From: CAVPGH01 sp046726955
Lineage (GTDB): Bacteria; Acidobacteriota; Vicinamibacteria; Fen-336
NCBI GenBank assembly: GCA_046726955.1
Contig: JBKPBQ010000252.1
Coordinates: 1-7,760 of the forward strand
Length of the DNA: 7,760 nucleotides
Reading direction: 5' to 3'
Part shown: positions 1 to 6,382 of the stretch, piece after piece
How the letters are laid out: each line of letters starts with the position of its first letter
Position numbering within the stretch: the stretch's first letter is position 1
Notes under the pieces: generated by a model
Databases searched by the model: none
Seen by the model: the letters and a program-made list of their open reading frames with translations, nothing else
What the model was told of the DNA's origin: nothing
Made by a program: the position numbers and the translations under genes

Positions 1-656
1 AACGGCTCCGGCCGCGCGGGACGAGCCTCGGCGATCGCGGCTCTCGGCCTCTTCCTCTCGTCGGTCGGCGTCGCGGCCCAGGAGCCGGCTAGCGATCTCG
101 AGAGGGACGTCGCTCCGCGCTCCGGAGTCCCCTGTCCCCCGCGAAGTGCGTACTCCCCGACCCGGCCGGACCCACCGGGGCGCCCACGGTCGTCGGCCTG
201 GGGATCTTCTACCAGGACATCTCCCAGCTCAACGACGTCGACCAGACGATGGACGTGGACGCCTACGTGATCACGCGCTGGCACGATCCTCGGCTCGCCG
301 ATCCCGGTCGGGGTGAGGCGTCGGCCCGCTGGACCTCCACGACTTCCCCTCCGACCGCCATCGGTGGACCGTGACGATCTGGCCCGTAGATCGGCTTGAG
401 CACGACGTCGATGCTCACGCTCATCGCCTACATGCTGGCGCTCGGCTCCGGCCTTCCCCGCATCTCCTACCTCACCCGAGCGGACCGCTTCTTCATCGGC
501 TCGGCCGGGCTCGTGTTCCTCGGGCTGGTGAAGGCCATCCTGACCGTGGCCTTCGGAGGCCAGGACGCCGCCGTCGTCGACCGGGTGAACCGGTGGGGCC
601 GCTGGATCTATCCCTTCGGGATGCTCCTGAACTTCCTTTTCGCCCTCTTCGCGTAG
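1..656 (+). pseudogene. Degraded pentameric ligand-gated ion channel (pLGIC) gene
   Basis: Conceptual translation across frames gives the parts of a pLGIC subunit in the right order. Frame 1 (about 25-90) reads a hydrophobic signal peptide ending in VGVAAQEPA. Frame 3 (about 144-311) reads KCVLPDPAGPTGAPTVVGLG, then DISQLNDVDQTMDVDAY and TRWHDPRLADPG, matching beta1-beta2 with the family's W-x-D signature. Frame 2 (326-379) reads PLDLHDFPSDRHRWTVTI, with the FPxD motif of the Cys-loop/Pro-loop. Frame 3 (390-656) reads M2, the M2-M3 loop with its conserved LP, M3 and M4. Stops at 314-316 (frame 2), 372-374 and 387-389 (frame 3) block a single reading. By comparison with intact channels of about 320-350 residues, roughly 50 residues are lost before the FPxD segment. 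About 90 more (loop C, beta7-10 and M1) are lost before M2. A functional channel cannot be made. No in-frame ATG is visible before the signal peptide, so the start is probably left of the window. Family assignment is by motif recognition, not by alignment. Confidence 0.8.
396..656 (+). CDS. Surviving M2-M3-M4 ORF of the broken channel
   Basis: This is the only substantial open frame left in the channel remnant: 86 codons from a TTG, or 81 from the ATG at 411. It has three hydrophobic segments at about residues 5-20, 32-53 and 70-86. The first is M2 of a pLGIC: STTSMLTLIAYMLAL, with Leu7 at the position of the 9' hydrophobic gate, then the GLPRISYLTR M2-M3 loop. The second is M3. The basic VDRVNRWGRW stretch leads into M4, and the protein ends at the natural C-terminus of the family. 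I see no Shine-Dalgarno sequence before 396, and the homology continues upstream of it (IG at 390-395), so 396 is an artificial start. Automatic annotation would call this a small hypothetical membrane protein. Translation of the fragment is possible but doubtful. Confidence 0.4.
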   Translation: MSTTSMLTLIAYMLALGSGLPRISYLTRADRFFIGSAGLVFLGLVKAILTVAFGGQDAAVVDRVNRWGRWIYPFGMLLNFLFALFA

Positions 657-712
657 ACAGGCTCCCCACCATTTCGGAGGATGCGAACCGTCGCGGAACT
701 TTGCGGCACTAC

Positions 713-733
713 CGAGGCGCTCAATACGCCTCG
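713..733. terminator. Short perfect hairpin over the pflA stop; weak terminator candidate
   Basis: CGAGGCG at 713-719 and CGCCTCG at 727-733 form a perfect 7-bp inverted repeat with a 7-nt loop that contains the pflA stop codon (721-723). It lies between the convergent operon and channel remnant and could act from either side. No T-run follows on either strand, so it does not meet the usual intrinsic-terminator pattern. A 7-bp GC-rich repeat is also not rare in such DNA. Confidence 0.25.
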
Positions 734-1566
734 AGGCCCGCCTTCCGGAAGACCCCGCACGCCCGCTCCACCGCCTCCGGTGACGGGGGCTGGACGTCGC
801 CGAGCTCGTAGTTCAGGCCGAGCTCCTTCCACTTGAAACGACCCATCTGGTGGAAGGGCAGCACGTCCACGCGCTCCACGTTGCCGAGCTCCGCGGCGAA
901 GCCGGCGATCGCGGCGATCTCCGCCGGATCGTCGGTCCACCCCGGCACGAGCACGAAGCGCACCCACACCGGCCGGCGGCGCTCCGCGAGACGGCGAGCG
1001 AACGCGAGCGTGGGCCCCACGTCGATTCCCGTGAGGCGGCGGTGGCGCTCGGGGTCCCAGAGCTTCAGGTCGAGGAGGACGAGGTCGGCCACGAGAAGCT
1101 CGGCGTCGGTCAGGCGGTCGCCGTAGTAGCCGTTCGTGTCGAGCGCGGTGTGGATGCCCATCTCCTTCGCGGCGGCGAGGAGCTTCACCGCGAAGCGGTG
1201 CTGCATGAGGGCCTCGCCCCCGCTGAGGGTGAAGCCTCCCCGCATGACCTTCAGGCCGTGCTTGTACTTGGCGAGCTCCTCGCTGGCCCGGGCGACCGTG
1301 ACCGGCATGCCGTTGGCCATCGTCCAGGTGTCGGGGTTGTGGCAGTAGAGGCATCGCCACATGCAGCCCGCCGTCCACGCCACGAGCCGCACGCCGGGTC
1401 CGTCCACGGCGGAGCCGGTGGTGAAGGAGTGCAGGAAGCCCATGTCGCCGGTGGCGAGCGCCGTGCGCACGTCGGACTCGGGAACGCCCTTCCCGAGGTT
1501 GACACGAAGAGCGAACGGACTCTTCGCGACGAGCGACGTCGATGAGCCGGCCTCCTCGTCGCCCAC
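721..1566 (-). CDS. pflA: Pyruvate formate-lyase activating enzyme (radical SAM)
   Basis: This enzyme uses a [4Fe-4S] cluster and S-adenosylmethionine to place the glycyl radical on PflB. The 281-residue product shows the HSFTTGSAVDGPGVR entry strand (46-60), the radical-SAM CxxxCxxC motif (C68, C72, C75, in GCMWRCLYCHNPDTW), the LSGGE SAM-binding motif (114-118), DTNGY, DLVLLDLKLWD and the VLVPGWTDD segment, all in the order of the PflA family. The GTG start at 1566 is 4 nt after the pflB stop, behind only a weak GGGG-type ribosome site, so translation probably depends on ribosomes arriving from pflB. From this start there are about 41 residues before the usual PflA N-terminus (E. coli PflA is 246 residues). 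An ATG at 1443 (Met42) would remove the extension but also lacks a clear Shine-Dalgarno. The in-register SDVRTALATGDMGFLHSF sequence looks like coding protein, so I keep the long form. It is the last gene of the operon. Confidence 0.95.
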   Translation of the reverse strand: MGDEEAGSSTSLVAKSPFALRVNLGKGVPESDVRTALATGDMGFLHSFTTGSAVDGPGVRLVAWTAGCMWRCLYCHNPDTWTMANGMPVTVARASEELAKYKHGLKVMRGGFTLSGGEALMQHRFAVKLLAAAKEMGIHTALDTNGYYGDRLTDAELLVADLVLLDLKLWDPERHRRLTGIDVGPTLAFARRLAERRRPVWVRFVLVPGWTDDPAEIAAIAGFAAELGNVERVDVLPFHQMGRFKWKELGLNYELGDVQPPSPEAVERACGVFRKAGLEAY

Positions 1567-1570
1567 GGCG

Positions 1571-3832
1571 TCACACCCCGTGGAAGGTCCGGTTGATCAC
1601 GTCCATCTGCTGCTCGCGGGACAGCCGGACGAAGTTCACTGCGTAGCCAGAGACGCGGATGGTGAGGTTCGGGTACTTCTCCGGGTGCTCCATGGCGTCC
1701 AGGAGCGTCTCCCGGTTGAGGACGTTCACGTTCATGTGGTAGCCGGTGACGCCGAAGAACGCGTCGAGAATGCCGGTGAGGTTCGCGATGCGGTCCTCGG
1801 CCACGCGGCCCAGCCCTTCCGGCACGAGGCTGGCGGTGAGCGAGATGCCGTCGGCGGCGTCGCGGTAGGGGATCTTGGCCACCGAGGCTCCGGCGGCGTG
1901 GATGCCGTGGGTGTCGCGGCCGTGCATGGGGTTGGCTCCCGGCGCGAACGGCTCGCCCTTCCGGCGACCGTCCGGCGTGTTCCCCGTGGCCTTGCCGTAG
2001 ACGACGTTCGAGGTGATGGTGAGGATCGACTGCGTGTGGAGGGCTCCGCGATAGGTCGGGTACTTGCGGAGCTTGCCCATGAACGCCGTCACCACCCAGC
2101 TCGCCAGGTGGTCCGCGCGGTTGTCGTTGTTGCCGTAGAGCGGGAACTCCCCCTCCGTCACGTAGTCCGTGACGAGGCCGGTCGCGTCGCGCACGACGCT
2201 CACCTTCGCGTGCTTGATCGCGGAGAGGCTGTCCGCGACCACGGACAGGCCGGCCATGCCGAAGGCCATGGTCCGGACCGGCGCGTAGTCGTGCAGCGCC
2301 ATCTCCAGCCGCTCGTAGGCGTACTTGTCGTGCATGTAGTGGATGACGTTCATGGCGTTGACGTAGACGCCGGCCAGCCAGTCCATCATCTTCTCGAGCT
2401 TCGGGACGACGTCGTCGAAGTCGAGGACGTCGCCCTTCACGGGGGCGAACGCCGGCGCCACCTGCTCGCCGCTCGCCTCGTCCCGGCCCCCGTTGATCGC
2501 GTAGAGCAGGCACTTGGCGAGGTTGGCGCGGGCGCCGAAGAACTGCATCTGCTTGCCCATCAGCATCGGCGAGACGCAGCAGGCGATCGCCCCGTCGTCG
2601 CCCCAGGACCGCCGCATGATCTCGTCGCTCTCGAACTGCAGCGAGCTCGTGTCGATCGCGACCCTGGCCGCGAACCGGCGGAATTTCTCGGGCAGCCGCG
2701 GCGAGTACCAGATGGTGAGGTTCGGCTCCGGTGCGGGGCCGAGGTTGTAGAGCGTCTGGAGGAAGCGGAAGCTCGTCTTCGTCACGAGGGGCCGGCCGTC
2801 GTCGCCCAGCCCCGCGATCGACTCCGTGACCCAGGTGGGGTCGCCGGCGAAGAGCTCGTCGTACTCCGGGGTGCGCAGGAAGCGGACGATCCGGAGCTTG
2901 ATCACGAAGTCGTCCACGATCTCCTGGGCCTGCGATTCCGTGAGCGCGCCCGAGCGGAGGTCGCGCTCGAAGTAGACGTCGAGGAAGGTCGAGACCCGGC
3001 CCAGCGACATGGCGGCGCCGTTCTGCTCCTTCACCGCGGCCAGGTAGCCGAAGTAGAGCCACTGCACCGCCTCGCGCGCGGTGAGCGCCGGCTTCGAGAT
3101 GTCGAAGCCGTGGCTCGCCGCCATCTGCTGCAGCTCCTTGAGCGCCCGGATCTGCTCGGCGAGCTCCTCGCGGTCGCGGATCACGGCGTCCGTGGACATG
3201 GCCGCGTCGAGGTCGGCCTTCTCCTGCTGCTTGCGCTCCCCGAGGCGGGTGACGCCGTAGAGCGCGACTCGCCGGTAGTCGCCGATGATGCGCCCGCGGC
3301 CGTAGGCGTCGGGCAGGCCGGTGAGGATGTGCGAGCTGCGGCAGCGTCGGATGTCCGCGGTGTAGGCGTCGAAGACCGCCTCGTTGTGGGTCTTCCGGTA
3401 CTTCGTGAACGTCTCCACCACGTGGGGGTCGGGCTTGTAGCCGTACGTCTTGAGCGCCCCCATCACCATCCGGAACCCGCCGTTGGGCATGATCGCGCGC
3501 TTCAGCGGCGCCTCGGTCTGGAGGCCCACGATCACCTCGTTGTCCTTGTCGATGTAGCCGGGGGCGTGGGCGGTGATCGAGCTCGGGATCTGCGAGACGT
3601 CCAGCACTCCCTTCTTGCGCTCCTCGACGAAGAGCTCCTGCATCCGGTCCCAGATCTTCTCGGTCCTTTCGGTGGCCGCCGCCAGGAAGGTCTCGTCGCC
3701 CTCGTAGGGCGTGTAGTTCTGCTGGATGAAGTCGCGCACGTCGATCTGCGTCTGCCAGAGGCCCGTCTTGAAGCCCCGCCAGGGGGCGGTTGCTTCCCCG
3801 GGCTTCGGGCCCGGCGTCGCCGTCGTCGTCAT
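1571..3832 (-). CDS. pflB: Pyruvate (2-ketoacid) formate-lyase, glycyl-radical enzyme
   Basis: This cytosolic enzyme cleaves pyruvate with CoA to acetyl-CoA and formate. The product is 753 residues, against 760 in E. coli PflB. The adjacent catalytic cysteines are Cys418-Cys419 in GAIACCVSPM, the same numbers as in E. coli. The radical glycine is Gly729 in RVSGYAVNF near the C-terminus. GKQMQFFGARANLAK, LLYAINGGRDE, GNTPDGRR and GYHMNVNVLN are also typical. The CC pair and overall sequence separate it from glycerol/diol dehydratases and from choline- or aryl-type glycyl-radical enzymes. The open frame continues to a GTG at 4018, but that extension only overlaps the kinase gene. The ATG at 3832 has GAGGAG at 3839-3844 with a 6-nt spacer and shares an ATGA overlap with the kinase stop. 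A TdcE-type enzyme, also accepting 2-oxobutyrate, cannot be distinguished from PflB by inspection. Confidence 0.97.
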   Translation of the reverse strand: MTTTATPGPKPGEATAPWRGFKTGLWQTQIDVRDFIQQNYTPYEGDETFLAAATERTEKIWDRMQELFVEERKKGVLDVSQIPSSITAHAPGYIDKDNEVIVGLQTEAPLKRAIMPNGGFRMVMGALKTYGYKPDPHVVETFTKYRKTHNEAVFDAYTADIRRCRSSHILTGLPDAYGRGRIIGDYRRVALYGVTRLGERKQQEKADLDAAMSTDAVIRDREELAEQIRALKELQQMAASHGFDISKPALTAREAVQWLYFGYLAAVKEQNGAAMSLGRVSTFLDVYFERDLRSGALTESQAQEIVDDFVIKLRIVRFLRTPEYDELFAGDPTWVTESIAGLGDDGRPLVTKTSFRFLQTLYNLGPAPEPNLTIWYSPRLPEKFRRFAARVAIDTSSLQFESDEIMRRSWGDDGAIACCVSPMLMGKQMQFFGARANLAKCLLYAINGGRDEASGEQVAPAFAPVKGDVLDFDDVVPKLEKMMDWLAGVYVNAMNVIHYMHDKYAYERLEMALHDYAPVRTMAFGMAGLSVVADSLSAIKHAKVSVVRDATGLVTDYVTEGEFPLYGNNDNRADHLASWVVTAFMGKLRKYPTYRGALHTQSILTITSNVVYGKATGNTPDGRRKGEPFAPGANPMHGRDTHGIHAAGASVAKIPYRDAADGISLTASLVPEGLGRVAEDRIANLTGILDAFFGVTGYHMNVNVLNRETLLDAMEHPEKYPNLTIRVSGYAVNFVRLSREQQMDVINRTFHGV

Positions 3833-5052
3833 CGTCCGCTCCTCGTTTCCGTCCGCTCCGCGCGCGGGCCCGTCAGGCCGAGCAGGCGCCCGGTGTGGCG
3901 GGCAATCATCAGCTCCTCGTTCGTGGGAACGACCCACGCCGAGACCCTGCTTCCCTTCGTGGAGATCCGCGGACCCTTCGCCTCGTTGGCCGCGGGGTCG
4001 ATCTCGATCCCGAGCCACGCGCAGGCCTCGCCGATCCTGCGCCGGATCTCCGCCGAATTCTCCCCGATGCCCGCGGTGAAGACGAGCCCGTCGATCCCCT
4101 GCAGCACCGCGGCCATCGCTCCGATCTCCTTGGCCGCCTGGTAGACGAAGTAGTCCACGGCGAGGCGGGCCGACGGCTCGGCGCTCTCGAGCAGGTCGCG
4201 CATGTCGTTGCTCGTCCCCGAGACGCCGAGGAGGCCGGACTTCTTGTAGAGGATCCCCTCGACTTCCTTGGCGGAGTGCCCGAGGCCCTGGAAGAGGTAG
4301 AGGACGACACCGGGGTCGAGGCCGCCGGGCCGCGTGCCCATGCAGAGCCCGTCGAGCGCCGTGAAGCCGAGGCTGCTGTCGACGCTCCGGCCGTTGCGGA
4401 GCGCGCAGACGCTGGCGCCGCTGCCCAGGTGGGCCACGATCACGCGGCCCCGCGCGATCTCGGGTGCCATATCGGGCAGGACAGAGGCGATGTACTCGTA
4501 TGACAGCCCGTGGAAGCCGTAGCGTTGCACTCCTCCCTCCCGGATCTCCCGGGGAAGGGGGACGAGCTCGGCCACGGCGGGCTGGCCGCGGTGGAAGCTC
4601 GTGTCGAAGCAGGCCACCTGGGGCACATCCGGGAGACGCTCGTAGACGGCCTCGATGGCGGCGAGGTTGTAGGGCTGGTGGAGCGGAGCGAGCGGCACGA
4701 GCTTCTGGAGCTCGGCGAGGACCGTCCGCGTGACGACGGTAGGGCCGTCGAAGAGCGCTCCCCCGTGGACGACGCGGTGGCCGACGCCGAGCACGCGCGA
4801 GCCGCCCCAGCGTGCGCGGAGCCAGGCCGCGAGCGCGTCGAGCGCTTTCCGGCCGTCCTTGACCGCGGCGTCCAGCGTGTCGTCCGCGAGCTTCCGGCCT
4901 CCGCCGTCCTTGGCCGTGAGACGGGGCAAAGTCCCGATCCCCTCGATCTGGCCCCGCGCTTCGAGGCGCCAGGACTCCGCCTCCGGCCGGCAGTACACGT
5001 TGAACTTCAGGCTCGACGAGCCTGCGTTGAGAACGAGCGCGTAGTCGTCCAC
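3829..5052 (-). CDS. ackA: Acetate kinase (possibly acetate/propionate kinase)
   Basis: This enzyme interconverts acetyl phosphate plus ADP with acetate plus ATP, giving the ATP yield of the pathway. The 407-residue product has the full ASKHA-fold acetokinase signature. It begins with NAGSSSLKFNVY (residues 9-20, phosphate loop with Asn9 and Lys16). GHRVVHGG (91-98, Arg93), CFDTSFH (catalytic Asp150) and RYGFHGLSYEY (His181) follow. The C-terminal half has HLGSGAS (208-214), MGTRPGGLDPG (Arg241), AGIGENSAEIR (327-337) and TNEELMIAR (377-385, metal-binding Glu). The length equals the family norm (about 400). The GTG start at 5052 has AGGAG at 5060-5064 with a 7-nt spacer, and the family N-terminus begins immediately. 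Its TGA overlaps the pflB ATG. Given the serine dehydratase and formate-lyase in the same unit, a TdcD-like propionate kinase role is possible; sequence inspection does not separate the two. Confidence 0.95.
   Translation of the reverse strand: MDDYALVLNAGSSSLKFNVYCRPEAESWRLEARGQIEGIGTLPRLTAKDGGGRKLADDTLDAAVKDGRKALDALAAWLRARWGGSRVLGVGHRVVHGGALFDGPTVVTRTVLAELQKLVPLAPLHQPYNLAAIEAVYERLPDVPQVACFDTSFHRGQPAVAELVPLPREIREGGVQRYGFHGLSYEYIASVLPDMAPEIARGRVIVAHLGSGASVCALRNGRSVDSSLGFTALDGLCMGTRPGGLDPGVVLYLFQGLGHSAKEVEGILYKKSGLLGVSGTSNDMRDLLESAEPSARLAVDYFVYQAAKEIGAMAAVLQGIDGLVFTAGIGENSAEIRRRIGEACAWLGIEIDPAANEAKGPRISTKGSRVSAWVVPTNEELMIARHTGRLLGLTGPRAERTETRSGR
3839..3844 (-). promoter_or_regulatory. Ribosome binding site deciding the pflB start
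   Basis: GAGGAG on the minus strand lies 6 nt before the ATG at 3832, inside the last codons of the kinase gene. It is the strongest Shine-Dalgarno I noticed at a gene start here. It supports the short 753-residue PflB and independent initiation on top of the ATGA coupling. Confidence 0.8.
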
Positions 5053-5059
5053 GGCGGGA

Positions 5060-5064
5060 CTCCT
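5060..5064 (-). promoter_or_regulatory. Ribosome binding site for the kinase GTG start
   Basis: AGGAG on the minus strand lies 7 nt before the GTG at 5052 and fixes that start. Its first bases overlap the TAG stop (5063-5065) of the 17-codon micro-ORF, so a ribosome ending there would sit on the site. Confidence 0.7.
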
Positions 5065-5116
5065 AGCTCGCGGCCGGGAGCTGCGCGCGGCGGCGCGCCT
5101 CGGTGTGAGTAGTCAT
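5063..5116 (-). CDS. Possible 17-codon micro-ORF between transporter and kinase
   Basis: The ORF reads MTTHTEARRRAQLPAAS. Its ATG overlaps the transporter stop as ATGA (5113-5116), GGAG lies 5 nt before it (5122-5125), and its TAG overlaps the kinase ribosome site. It is not in frame with the kinase and does not resemble an AckA N-terminus. I know no family for it. It may work as a coupling relay that carries ribosomes across the 60-nt gap, or be chance in a GC-rich spacer. Confidence 0.3.
   Translation of the reverse strand: MTTHTEARRRAQLPAAS
5083..5098. repeat. Perfect GC hairpin in the transporter-kinase spacer
   Basis: GCGCGC at 5083-5088 and again at 5093-5098 are self-complementary and can pair around a 4-nt loop. 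In the minus-strand mRNA this stem lies inside the micro-ORF, about 19 nt before the kinase ribosome site. It could pause ribosomes, protect an mRNA end, or be a by-product of base composition. Confidence 0.3.
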
Positions 5117-6366
5117 GCGTTCTCCGGGAGGCCGACCGGCGCGGGGCGCGTGGCGGTTCCCGTCTCCTTCAGAAGAAATGTGAGGCCGATGGCGAGGCCG
5201 ACGCCGTAGAGGAGGGGCTCGAACGCGGCCTGATAGTGCTCGAGGCCCATCGGGCCCGCTCCTCCCGAGACCTTCCGCAGCAGCCCGCCGAACACGGGGC
5301 CGAGCAGCGCGCTGAACGTGAAGTTCAGGAAGTTCACGACGCCCGTGGCGGTGCCGCTGACCTCCGGAGGGTTGGCTTCCTTGATCACCGTGTAGGGCAG
5401 CATGGCCGCACCCGAGGCGACGCCGGCCACGAGCCCGAGCACGTACGGGGGGAAGATGTCGGCGGGACCGTACAGGATCCAGGCCAGCGAGACGAGGAGG
5501 ACGAGCGCTCCCCCGAGGATCACGGGCTTCCTCCGGCCGAGACGGTCCGAGAGAAAGCCGAGGAGAGGACAGCCGATGATCCAGCCGAAAGGAACCGTCG
5601 CGGATCGCAGGACCGCCTCCGCGTACTCGTACCCGTGCCCCTCCTGGAGGTACCGGACGCCCCAGACCATGTCGAAGATGGTCGTGGGAATGAAGAGGAG
5701 CCCGGCCACGAGGCCGCAGAGGATCGACTGCGGGTTGCGGAAGACGACGCCCATGGCCCGCGCGGCGCCCTGGATCCAGTCGCGACCTTCCTTCGGCCTC
5801 TCCGTCCCGGGCAGAAGGACGAAGAGCAGAGCGGCGATGACGAGGCCGACGACACCCATGACGGTCCAGAAGCGGCTCCAGGAGACGCCGGCGGCGATCA
5901 GCGGTCCCACCACGAACTGCCCGGCGGATCCTCCCGCCATGCCGAACATCTGTGTGGCCCCGATGAGCGTTGCGGCCATGGAGGCCGGGAAGCTCTTGGT
6001 GGCGATGTAGACGGCGCCCACGAGGGCGAAGACGCCGCCCGCGCCCTGAAGGAGACGGCCCACGCTCGCGGCATCGCTGCTGCCGGTGGCGAAGAGCAGC
6101 GCCCCCACGCCCACCGCCGCCGCTCCGAGCGGCACCACCTTGCGCGGTCCCAGGCCGTCCATGGCCGCGCCCGCGACCAGGCTGAACGGCGAGTAACCCC
6201 AGTAGAAGAGACCGACGAGCGAAGCGATGCTCGTGGCGGGAAGAGAGAACGCCTCGGACAGCTGCGGCATCATGACGGCCGGCGCCGAGCGCAGCGTGTA
6301 CTGGTAGAAGTAGTACACGGCCGTGATCAGCCACGCGACGACGGCCGCCTTGACGCCGTTCTTCAC
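5113..6366 (-). CDS. Major facilitator superfamily transporter, substrate unknown
   Basis: This 417-residue inner-membrane protein has about twelve hydrophobic helices, near residues 6-24, 44-68, 77-95, 103-122, 133-158, 165-187, 213-235, 254-272, 281-300, 303-327, 337-362 and 380-399. The hydrophilic loop at 188-212 lies between the two six-helix halves. MFS motif A is present twice: GAAMDGLGPRKV (66-77) between helices 2 and 3, and GFLSDRLGRRK (270-280) between helices 8 and 9. The helix-1 pattern YYFYQYTLRSAPAVM recalls a group of MFS proteins of unproven substrate. The GTG start at 6366 is 16 nt after the dehydratase stop, with only a weak ribosome site (GCAGAGAC). Helix 1 begins within six residues, so a later start would destroy it. 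By position it may import serine or threonine, or export acetate or formate; both are inference. It is not a FocA channel or a TdcC-type amino-acid permease. Confidence 0.9.
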   Translation of the reverse strand: MKNGVKAAVVAWLITAVYYFYQYTLRSAPAVMMPQLSEAFSLPATSIASLVGLFYWGYSPFSLVAGAAMDGLGPRKVVPLGAAAVGVGALLFATGSSDAASVGRLLQGAGGVFALVGAVYIATKSFPASMAATLIGATQMFGMAGGSAGQFVVGPLIAAGVSWSRFWTVMGVVGLVIAALLFVLLPGTERPKEGRDWIQGAARAMGVVFRNPQSILCGLVAGLLFIPTTIFDMVWGVRYLQEGHGYEYAEAVLRSATVPFGWIIGCPLLGFLSDRLGRRKPVILGGALVLLVSLAWILYGPADIFPPYVLGLVAGVASGAAMLPYTVIKEANPPEVSGTATGVVNFLNFTFSALLGPVFGGLLRKVSGGAGPMGLEHYQAAFEPLLYGVGLAIGLTFLLKETGTATRPAPVGLPENA

Positions 6367-6382
6367 GTCTCTGCGGGGCCGG

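Noticed and set aside
1..720. Possible promoter or FNR-type operator for the operon
   Set aside because: The operon is transcribed away from its right end, so its control region is outside the window. I found no TTGAT-N4-ATCAA-like palindrome here.
657..720. Intrinsic terminator with a T-run between the convergent genes
   Set aside because: No T-tract follows a stem on either strand; only the weak hairpin at 713-733 remains, which I list with low confidence.
371..811. 146-codon plus-strand ORF
   Set aside because: Only its first codons (to about 379) carry channel homology, as the end of the FPxD segment. The rest is out-of-frame reading of the M2-M4 region and antisense of pflA.
1251..3062. 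603-codon minus-strand ORF in another frame of pflB and pflA
   Set aside because: Arg/Pro-rich shadow frame that crosses a real gene boundary and has no motifs.
3833..4018. N-terminal extension of PflB to a GTG at 4018
   Set aside because: The extra 62 residues lie wholly within the kinase gene in another frame, do not resemble PflB, and are made unnecessary by the strong ribosome site before 3832.
1361..4144. Very long plus-strand ORF of 927 codons opposite the formate-lyase gene
   Set aside because: It is antisense to pflB, whose motifs are certain. The translation is low-complexity and rich in R, A, G, V and H, as expected from the reverse of GC-rich codons, with no recognisable domain.
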